Shown: in pieces, positions 51,350 to 58,301 of the stretch | Numbering within the stretch: the first letter of the stretch is position 1 | How the letters are laid out: each line of letters opens with the position of its first letter | NCBI RefSeq assembly: GCF_022234545.1 | Contig: NZ_JAIEUI010000018.1 | Location: 1 to 64,000, forward strand | Origin: Paenibacillus piscarius | GTDB taxonomy: Bacteria > Bacillota > Bacilli > Paenibacillales > Paenibacillaceae | Direction of reading: 5' to 3' | Length of the DNA stretch: 64,000 nucleotides | Position numbers and translations under genes: made by a program | The notes under the pieces: model-generated | The model's input: only the letters and a program-made list of their open reading frames with translations | What the model was told of the DNA's origin: nothing | The model's database searches: none

Positions 51350-52670
51350 CTTCGACTAGCTCACCTCTGCTCTCCAACAGATTTTCAAAAACAGAGGTAA
51401 AGTCGATATCCTTAATCGCTCCGTACTGGTTAACGAAATAATTCTTCATATATTCACTGCCGTTCCTCACTCCGTTCCTACCGGAAGTACCGAAGTCAGA
51501 CAGCGAGTAGTGAGTGCTGCAGAAGGATTCATCATCACGTTCTACAAACTTGATCTCATCCCTCCTAAACAAATTCGAGTTGAGGAATATTGGGTTATGG
51601 GTGTTAAAGATCAGCTGTGATTTTTTCTTATTCACCTCATCATTATGAAATATGTTTACAATACTCATCAAAGCCATCGGATGCAGGGAAGCATCAAACT
51701 CATCAATAACCAGAGTGCCACCATTGACCAATGCACTCATAACGACGGGAAACAAATTGACGAAGCGAATTGTCCCATATGACTCAAATACTTCTGCCTG
51801 TACGGGCATATTTCCATCTTGGCCACCTACAAGGGAAACCAGTTTAGGTTCAGAATCATCATCATTCGCAAGATATCCTAAAGCATTGGAGTTGATCCCG
51901 AAAATACGAGCTGCTTCATTAATCGTTGAGTTGATATAGATTGTTGCCTTCTTAGAGCTTAAAGGCAGAGACTGAAGAGAATCTGCTCGGCAAAAGACCA
52001 TAAACTTATCTTCAAGCCAGTTTTTAATAATATCTGAAAGCTTCGAACTAAACATGATCTTAAAACCATTCATCAGGAACAACTCTGATGGATTTAAATT
52101 ATTCTTTGCCAAGTTAAACAGGCTTTTCTCATTTCCCTCAAACCCAACAATGACGTACTTCTTAATAACATTCAAATCCCCAAACTCTAACGAAGGATTT
52201 CTCGAAAAGACTAGTTTTTCATTAATACTGAGTGTCTCGGATATGACCTTACGCTTGTAATCCTCATCAAGAAAACTACCCAGATCAAGAGACAACTTAT
52301 ATTCAAACATTAAATCATTTGCAATGAATTTAATTTCAAAATCAACTGGTGCTTTCATTTGTAATGAACGGTTAGGAATCAACTCTAACTGACCCGCGGC
52401 AGGGTTCGCTTTTGACTTACTGTCCCCATTACGAATATGCCCTCTTAAAATAATGTTTTTAAGGACATCCATTGCACCAATAATGTTGGTCTTTCCTGAA
52501 GCGTTTGGACCGTAAATAACTGCTGAGCTTAAACCCTTATATACCTTCGAACCAATTTTTTCCTTTAAAATACTGTAATCCAGACCTTTTTGCTTAGGTG
52601 CTGGAGTCATTGAGAATACTAGTTCGTCTTTAAAGGATTTAAAGTTTTTGGTTCTAAACTCAAGGAGCAT
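51327..52670 (-). CDS. AAA15-type ATPase, RloA/AbiLi-like
   Basis: 447 residues from MLLEFRTKNF; GGAGG lies 7 bp before this ATG, so it is preferred over 52691. An SMC-like split ATPase: Walker A GPNASGKT (54-61), an insert, then LVIDEFDASLHP as Walker B and LIFNTHNPIFLN near the C-terminus. In AbiL-type and related abortive-infection pairs this ATPase senses phage and works with RloB. It looks complete here, but its partner is truncated. The gene is visibly AT-richer than its surroundings. Confidence 0.85.
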   Translation of the reverse strand: MLLEFRTKNFKSFKDELVFSMTPAPKQKGLDYSILKEKIGSKVYKGLSSAVIYGPNASGKTNIIGAMDVLKNIILRGHIRNGDSKSKANPAAGQLELIPNRSLQMKAPVDFEIKFIANDLMFEYKLSLDLGSFLDEDYKRKVISETLSINEKLVFSRNPSLEFGDLNVIKKYVIVGFEGNEKSLFNLAKNNLNPSELFLMNGFKIMFSSKLSDIIKNWLEDKFMVFCRADSLQSLPLSSKKATIYINSTINEAARIFGINSNALGYLANDDDSEPKLVSLVGGQDGNMPVQAEVFESYGTIRFVNLFPVVMSALVNGGTLVIDEFDASLHPMALMSIVNIFHNDEVNKKKSQLIFNTHNPIFLNSNLFRRDEIKFVERDDESFCSTHYSLSDFGTSGRNGVRNGSEYMKNYFVNQYGAIKDIDFTSVFENLLESRGELVEDGSESEG

Positions 52671-52683
52671 AACACCACCTCCA

Positions 52684-52704
52684 TTTTGCATTTTTTTTGC
52701 AAAA
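52684..52704. promoter_or_regulatory. dyad at the rloA transcription start
   Basis: TTTTGCA-TTTTTTT-TGCAAAA is a perfect 7-bp inverted repeat between the -10 and the ribosome site of rloA, a possible repressor site. Confidence 0.5.
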
Positions 52705-52714
52705 TAACATCTAT

Positions 52715-52744
52715 AATATATGCTCTAAGTTAGCCAAAAGTCAA
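52715..52744 (-). promoter_or_regulatory. probable promoter of rloA
   Basis: Minus strand: TTGACT (52739-52744) and TATATT (52715-52720) with an 18-bp spacer, about 45 bp before the start codon. Confidence 0.6.
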
Positions 52745-52872
52745 TTATTCTATACCATTTTGCAACAAAAACGAAAAATAAATTTCGAATACTTTCATGT
52801 CAGTTCCTTCATAATCCTGGGTAAAAGCTTCGTAGACAATCGTTAGAGATATGATATCTGACTCAGAAAAGA

Positions 52873-52890
52873 ATGATATCATGATATCAT
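52873..52890. repeat. 18-bp perfect palindrome of GATATC units
   Basis: ATGATATCATGATATCAT is self-complementary over its whole length, with a further GATATGATATC nearby at about 52850. It lies in the 455-bp region between rloA and the ECF-fusion gene, where no gene is seen. Confidence 0.6.
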
Positions 52891-53125
52891 GGGTAACATT
52901 CGAAGTGCTCCTCAAGTGATCAATCTGGGCAGCTGGAACTTTTCACTTTTTTAAAATATCTGTTAAGAGAACATCTCCCTGTGGCATCTCCTTTAATGGA
53001 AGGCTTATATTTTTTGAGCATGCAGGTCCACCGGAGGACGTGATGCAGTGCCACACCACCGGGCTGGGAGCTCAGCGGAACGACGTACGGTATAGAAGTG
53101 TCGCACGGTCAGGAGGGAAAGCGTT

Positions 53126-54901
53126 ATGGATCGCTTGGAGTTAGGGGTAACGAGTGCAATACGGGAGGATCAGGAAAACAATCGTGACAAGGAATTGGCG
53201 GAACGGGCGAAAATGGGCGATACCGAAGCGTTCGGCGAGCTGATTCAGACGCACCGGGACCGGGCGAAGCGATGGGCGGAACGGATGACGCAAGATTCGC
53301 ATATGGCTGACGATATCGTGCAGGATGCGCTTGTCCGCGCATTCTTGCATGTCGGAACGCTCGCGGACACAAGCCGTTTCCTGCCGTGGTTACACAGGAT
53401 CGTGCAAAATCAGGCAAATATGCGGCTGCGTCGGGGAGGCCCTTACAAGCGGGAGCAGCCTGTCGGCGGATGGCAGGAGAACGAATACGGCGGATTGGAC
53501 CCCATCCAATGGGATAACCTTGACAGCCTGCTTCGCCACCTGACCCGGATGAGCGCAATGTCGGCGGCACAGAAGACGGACCCCGCAGAGCAATTGCTGC
53601 GCAAGGAGCTGTTCGAGACGATCCATGTGCTGCTGCGCGCGCTCAATCGCAGGGAAAGAGGTATCTTCGAGTCTTATTTTTTCCGGCAGCTGTCCCCCGA
53701 TGAGATCGCACAGATGTACCATACGACTACCGGCTCCGTACATACGTATCTGCACCGTGCCCGGCGCAAGCTCCGTCAGGCTCATGTCCGGGTTATGCTC
53801 GGCCTTCCTCCAGAGAAGGGAGGAGTAGATATGAATCAAGCGCGTATTGTGAAGCTGGCAGAGTGGCCCCAGACTTCCTCGACACTAACAACGTTCGTAG
53901 ACCGGATCGGGCATATGCTGGCATCGATTGGTGATCAACGGGGTACGCAGGACCTGATGGGGGAGTCCGGATTTGCTTTCCGGATGAAGATCTCCAACAA
54001 AACGACATTTGCGGACGGAATTTATGTTTTCGATTGGCGGCAGACACTGAAGACGATGATGAAAGAGTTGGGATATGAGATCAGCATCCTCTGCGGACAG
54101 CTATCGGAAAAGCCTGTGCCGCTGCTTGCCGCATCGGAGCGTTTTCCCGTTGTGCTCCCGATCGAGGAAGCGATTCTGCCGTTTATTCGCAGGTATATTA
54201 ACATGGGTAAACCGGTTCTGTATTTCGACACGATGGCGTCTTCGCCTCATGTTCACGAATGGTCACTCATCTACGGCTATGACGATGCTAAGCGGGAGGT
54301 ATACGTTACCGACCTAATGCTGCCGGAGGGGAAAACGCTGAATTATGATGATTTGGCAGAAAATCCGTTAAGGTTTCTGGCAGGGATTGACGGGAAAACA
54401 GCAGGATCCGTCTCAGGTATACGATCTGCCGAGGATCGTGCGATTGAAGCGATACAGTTCGCGATCCACTATGGGCGATTAGGGTGCAACTACTGGCCGA
54501 TGACCGATTATTTGTCATATACATCGGGGTTAATGGCTTATGATAGGTGGATCCATTACATGACGGACTCCGGAATCCTGCCAAACAGATACGGTATGGG
54601 GCAGCTGGCCGCGGTGTATTCGGAGACCAGGAAACATGCGGCGCTGTACCTCAAATCAGTCCCGCTCAAAGGTGAGGCAATGCGTCTTGTGCTGCTGGCA
54701 TCGGAGGCATATGTACAAGCTTCGGAGGAGTTGCAGCGTGTAAGCACGCTTGTGCCGTTTATCCGCAGCTCATCCCTGCTCACCACGGAAGTCCGGACGG
54801 AATGTGCTTCATTGCTGCAGCAGGCCAAAGTCTTCGAAGCAGCTGCGATTGGTTATTTGGAGAATGCCATGAGCTTATTATTCGGGAGGGAAGAAAGATG
54901 A
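53126..54901 (+). CDS. ECF-like sigma factor fused to a large C-terminal domain (possible sensor, BtrH/C39-like)
   Basis: 591 residues. Sigma region 2 lies at about 25-105 (HMADDIVQDALVRAFLHV, FLPWLHRIVQNQANMRLRR) and region 4 at about 165-222 (LNRRERGIFESYFFRQLSPDEIAQMYHTTTGSVHTYLHRARRKLR). From about 240 to 470 there is an extra domain with INMGKPVLYFDT and HEWSLIYGYDDAKREVYVTDL, which resembles the BtrH/C39 papain-like fold without an obvious catalytic Cys-His pair; a helical tail follows to 591. Ordinary ECF factors have about 180-200 residues. No anti-sigma gene is adjacent, so the tail may sense or bind a ligand itself. AGGAGGG precedes the ATG. It overlaps the next gene by 4 bp. Confidence 0.8.
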   Translation: MDRLELGVTSAIREDQENNRDKELAERAKMGDTEAFGELIQTHRDRAKRWAERMTQDSHMADDIVQDALVRAFLHVGTLADTSRFLPWLHRIVQNQANMRLRRGGPYKREQPVGGWQENEYGGLDPIQWDNLDSLLRHLTRMSAMSAAQKTDPAEQLLRKELFETIHVLLRALNRRERGIFESYFFRQLSPDEIAQMYHTTTGSVHTYLHRARRKLRQAHVRVMLGLPPEKGGVDMNQARIVKLAEWPQTSSTLTTFVDRIGHMLASIGDQRGTQDLMGESGFAFRMKISNKTTFADGIYVFDWRQTLKTMMKELGYEISILCGQLSEKPVPLLAASERFPVVLPIEEAILPFIRRYINMGKPVLYFDTMASSPHVHEWSLIYGYDDAKREVYVTDLMLPEGKTLNYDDLAENPLRFLAGIDGKTAGSVSGIRSAEDRAIEAIQFAIHYGRLGCNYWPMTDYLSYTSGLMAYDRWIHYMTDSGILPNRYGMGQLAAVYSETRKHAALYLKSVPLKGEAMRLVLLASEAYVQASEELQRVSTLVPFIRSSSLLTTEVRTECASLLQQAKVFEAAAIGYLENAMSLLFGREER

Positions 54902-56031
54902 GTCACATTCAATTAAAATTATTGACCCAGCTTGAGCAAATCGGAGAAATCATGGCTTCGAAGGCGTCATTCGAAGCCGCCAATCCCGGTGTCGAGATCA
55001 TCCTTATTCAAGCGGCTGACAATTATGAGTCGTTACAGGCATTCCACTCGGAAGAGCCGGATTTAATGGATAGCGGGGGCTGGTGGCTGTTCAACCAGAA
55101 GGGACTCTTCATCGATCTGCTTCCGTTTGTGAGAGCGACACCGGGGCTGGAGGAGGATTTGAATCCCGGCATTATGAGAGTGGCTACGAAGGATGGGACG
55201 CTTCCCGGCCTTCCTGACGGCGTATCTATTCCTTTGATTATGTACAAAAAAGCGATGCTGGACGCGTCAGGACTGCCATACCCGACGGATGACTGGACAT
55301 GGGCCGAGATGATGGAGATGGCCCGCAAGCTGACGATTCGGGACGAGAATGGTGTGGCGACCCAATTTGGTTTTGCGACAGGACCGGATATTGAGTATTA
55401 CGAGCCATTTATCATGCGCAATGGTGGAAGTTATTTATCTCCAGACGGGTCGATGGCCCACGGATTTATCGACAGCGAAGCGACGATCGAAGCGTTCCAA
55501 CTCGTAATTGACATGTACCGTGAATTCCATGTGTGCCGCAAGCCTGACGAACCGTCCAAAGCAGGCGAGCTGCATCAAGGCTTTGCGTTAATCAGTGCGT
55601 TTACATGGTTTGTCGGTGCGGTTGAAGGCGGAGGTATCAGTGATGCATTCGACGTAGTCGGATTGCCCCAGATGCCCGGAGGCGTACAAGCGAATATGGT
55701 CTATATGGGGGCGACCGGGATCACGACGAAGTGCAAGCATCCTGAACTGGCCTGGGCATTCCTCAAGCACCATGTATTCGAGCGGCCGGAGCGTTTCAGC
55801 CGTCCCTGGACGCTGCCGATTACCCGATCGGTTGCAGAACAGAGTGGGATGACCTCGCACCGACTCTGGTCCCGTTATATACAAGAAATGGATGTCGTCC
55901 TCCCGAGCGCTTTCTATTTGAACGAAAAGTGGAATTCATCGAGACAGCTGATTAACGAGGATATCGTTAAAATGATCGTCGATGGCGCCGATGTGCGCCA
56001 GACGCTGAAGTCGTGGACCCGGTTTGCGTAG
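54898..56031 (+). CDS. family-1 solute-binding-like protein without signal peptide
   Basis: 377 residues from the ATG at 54898, which overlaps the sigma TGA (ATGA) and has GGGAGGGAAG upstream. The fold is that of extracellular sugar-binding proteins (FEAANPGVEI, DLMDSGGWWLF, SIPLIMYKKAMLDASGLPYPTDDWTWAEMMEMARKL, PELAWAFLKHHV). The N-terminus (MSHIQLKLLTQLEQIG) is neither a signal peptide nor a lipobox, and no permease genes are near. It is therefore expected to stay in the cytoplasm and to work with the coupled sigma factor, perhaps as its ligand receptor. Confidence 0.8.
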   Translation: MSHIQLKLLTQLEQIGEIMASKASFEAANPGVEIILIQAADNYESLQAFHSEEPDLMDSGGWWLFNQKGLFIDLLPFVRATPGLEEDLNPGIMRVATKDGTLPGLPDGVSIPLIMYKKAMLDASGLPYPTDDWTWAEMMEMARKLTIRDENGVATQFGFATGPDIEYYEPFIMRNGGSYLSPDGSMAHGFIDSEATIEAFQLVIDMYREFHVCRKPDEPSKAGELHQGFALISAFTWFVGAVEGGGISDAFDVVGLPQMPGGVQANMVYMGATGITTKCKHPELAWAFLKHHVFERPERFSRPWTLPITRSVAEQSGMTSHRLWSRYIQEMDVVLPSAFYLNEKWNSSRQLINEDIVKMIVDGADVRQTLKSWTRFA

Positions 56032-56038
56032 TTATTTA

Positions 56039-56062
56039 GGGCCATCCCTGGCGGGATGGCCC
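56039..56062. terminator. bidirectional terminator
   Basis: GGGCCATCCC-TGGC-GGGATGGCCC is a perfect 10-bp stem directly after the binding-protein gene and before the convergent CD3324-type gene. Confidence 0.8.
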
Positions 56063-56072
56063 ATTCCATGCT

Positions 56073-56759
56073 TTATTTGACGAAAAATAATACAGTTCCG
56101 AAATGATTCGTAAACCTCTTATAATCGGTAGCCTCCCGCAACACGATAATGGTCGGGTACGAATTAACCTTGCATTGGATCAGTCCCGCCAATATCTCCT
56201 TCTGTTCGGTACAGTAAAACTTCCCTTGATGATACTCAATGATAAGAGGCGGTAGAGCGGAATGATCTTTGGTTACATTCACATGGGAGTTACCGGTATC
56301 GAATTCATCCCTTTGAATAAGACGCAAGGGAAACTTGACGACCCCAAAATAGATTCGGTCTGCAATGGAATTTTCCGTATGGACAGATGCGTTTTTGGAA
56401 AGCTGCCAGTAGCAGTACATCCACTCTTCAAGTATCCCGCCGTTCGCATATTCCACGGCTGACTCAATAGTCGGTGCATATGCTGCGTAGTCAGCCTGTT
56501 TTTTCGAGTATAGGATTTTTTTAATTGAATCCAAAGACAAGCAGTATTCGTCAGCAAGCTCCGACACGGTACGTCCATGGGCGTACTTGTTGCGAATCAT
56601 ACGATTTCTTCTCTGTAACTGCTCCCGGTAACCGGAGGCTGCACCCCAAGCTTTCTTTTCCTCTCCAGCGGGGATGTAAATAAGTTTACCTGAGGCGTAC
56701 TTTTGAACTTCTCTCAATAGTTCCTCTGGAAGGATGTCACTGCCATTCTCATAGTTCAT
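56073..56759 (-). CDS. CD3324-type HTH protein with C-terminal ParB-like segment
   Basis: 228 residues from MNYENGSDILPEEL; the longer frame to 56828 would run into the upstream gene. Residues 1-90 match CD3324-like proteins (ILPEELLREVQKYASGKLIYIPAG, then RNKYAHGRTVSELADEYCLSLDSIKKILYSKK), related to Mor-type HTH. The C-terminal half ends in PPLIIEYHQGKFYCTEQKEILAGLIQ and PTIIVLRE, which resembles a ParB/sulfiredoxin-like nucleotide-binding fold. That fusion is unusual, and the second assignment is tentative. Confidence 0.65.
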   Translation of the reverse strand: MNYENGSDILPEELLREVQKYASGKLIYIPAGEEKKAWGAASGYREQLQRRNRMIRNKYAHGRTVSELADEYCLSLDSIKKILYSKKQADYAAYAPTIESAVEYANGGILEEWMYCYWQLSKNASVHTENSIADRIYFGVVKFPLRLIQRDEFDTGNSHVNVTKDHSALPPLIIEYHQGKFYCTEQKEILAGLIQCKVNSYPTIIVLREATDYKRFTNHFGTVLFFVK

Positions 56760-56770
56760 GTTACCACCGT

Positions 56771-57475
56771 CTATATAGCGTAAATTCGATCTTTTAGTTC
56801 GCTGATAGATTTCATCATGGATGTACACGATTCGGTATCGTCAATCGATGCGTGCCAGCGTAGTCCGTCGATCCCTTTATAATACGCCATACATAAGAAT
56901 CTTTCCTTGAAGTCGGGAATGAAGATTCTCCGATTCTTGCAGTACTCCATGAGAAGCTCCGGTATTCGCAGATAAGGTTTGTTTAAGTCCATGATTGCAA
57001 AATCGATCAGGCAGTCTCCAATGCCAGAGTAGCTCCAGTCGGGAAACCCCACCGTGGTTTTACCATCCGTAATCATGTTGATGAAAAACGTAAAGTTATT
57101 TACTAAATAACGTCTGCCCTCGCAATAAGGAATTCGCGCCTCCATCTCTTTGTAGTACTGTTCAAAGAAATCCCGTTGTAAAACCGTTGTTCCGAACATG
57201 TCCCTCCAATTATACCAATACCCTTCCTTGTCCTCCGCAAATGTCTCGGTCAGAAAATCTCTGCAGCTCTCATATTCCGGTGTGCCATCCTCGTTGAACC
57301 GTCCGTAGCCCCCTATTCCCGATATGTCAGACGTATGAATTTCAAATAGACTGTCAAATATCAGCTCGTGGCAATCCTTGAATTGTTCGGGGCTTAATTG
57401 ATCGGCTACGAACCCACTCGGGGTCATGTTGACCTTGTCGGATAGCATGGACCGCAAAAAATCATCTTTACTCAT
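56771..57475 (-). CDS. degenerate aminoglycoside phosphotransferase-like protein (C-lobe only)
   Basis: 234 residues with AAGGAG 7 bp before the ATG. It matches the C-terminal lobe of APH-type kinases: GYGRFNEDG, the catalytic-loop region RYLVNNFTFFINM and the metal-loop region TVGFPDWSYSGIGDCLIDFA. The N-lobe, which holds the ATP-binding Lys, is absent, and the usual HGD of the catalytic loop is replaced by NNF, so kinase activity is very unlikely. It sits directly upstream of the CD3324-type gene and is probably co-transcribed with it. Confidence 0.75.
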   Translation of the reverse strand: MSKDDFLRSMLSDKVNMTPSGFVADQLSPEQFKDCHELIFDSLFEIHTSDISGIGGYGRFNEDGTPEYESCRDFLTETFAEDKEGYWYNWRDMFGTTVLQRDFFEQYYKEMEARIPYCEGRRYLVNNFTFFINMITDGKTTVGFPDWSYSGIGDCLIDFAIMDLNKPYLRIPELLMEYCKNRRIFIPDFKERFLCMAYYKGIDGLRWHASIDDTESCTSMMKSISELKDRIYAI

Positions 57476-57665
57476 CTGTTCATCTCCTTGTGCATCTGAT
57501 ATGTAAAATCATAGCATTGGATAGATTTAGGGAATAGGCAATCAATGGCTTAAATCGACTTTACACTGGCTAAAAACTTGCCGTTACTTGTAGTATGGTT
57601 CACCATAGCATCTATAGAGTGAAATCGAAGGAACCCAATTAGATTCCTATAGCCCGAAAACTCCT

Positions 57666-58301
57666 CTAACTATCGTCCGTCCCCTCCCAAAACGAACCGA
57701 GCAGTCCTTTTTCGTAGCCTTTGGCGACGGCGCCGATTCGCGTCTTTACACCTAGCTTCTGGTTAATGGACGTGATGTGATACTCAACCGTTCGCTGGCT
57801 GATGGACAGCTCGGCTGCGATTTCCTTGTTCGTCTTTTCCTCCGCGACTCTTCGCAGCACGTTTCGCTCCATGTGCGTAAGCTTCTCCAGATCGGCACGC
57901 CATATATTCTCCGCGACAAGCGCGTGGCCCAGCATGCTCTGCTTGATCGCGTTAATGATTTGCGGATAGGGGCTTTGCTTGGACAGGTAAGCATGGACAC
58001 CGATTTCGTACGCTTTCTTATAGAACTCCTCGTACATGTAACCGGACAGCACAATAATTTTTAGCGTATGGCCGTACTTCTCCTTCAGCCTCTGACCGAG
58101 CTCGAACCCGTTCATCTGCGGCATCGCGATGTCCATGACAAGCACATCCGGTTGGCAACGCTCGATTCCCTCTATCAGTTCTACCGGATTGCTGAACGTA
58201 CGAGGCACCTCGATATCCGACTCCTGCTCCAGCCGTCTCTTCAGCCCTTCGAGCACGAGGGGATGGTCGTCGAGCAGGACGACTCTAATTTTGGAATGCA
58301 T
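57666..58301 (-). CDS. NarL/FixJ-family response regulator (ComA-like)
   Basis: 211 residues. Receiver: DDHPLVLEGL, phospho-Asp in VLVMDIAMPQMNG, Lys in YLSKQSP. The C-terminal LuxR-type HTH is EKTNKEIAAELSISQRTVEYHITSINQKLGVKTR. It overlaps the kinase gene by 17 bp and is its partner. Size and arrangement recall ComA (214 residues). Confidence 0.93.
   Translation of the reverse strand: MHSKIRVVLLDDHPLVLEGLKRRLEQESDIEVPRTFSNPVELIEGIERCQPDVLVMDIAMPQMNGFELGQRLKEKYGHTLKIIVLSGYMYEEFYKKAYEIGVHAYLSKQSPYPQIINAIKQSMLGHALVAENIWRADLEKLTHMERNVLRRVAEEKTNKEIAAELSISQRTVEYHITSINQKLGVKTRIGAVAKGYEKGLLGSFWEGTDDS

Noticed and set aside
52891..53125. Structured leader or riboswitch before the ECF-fusion gene
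   Set aside because: The 53020-53110 stretch is GC-rich and can form small stems, but no known riboswitch core or terminator could be recognised. Left as unassigned leader.
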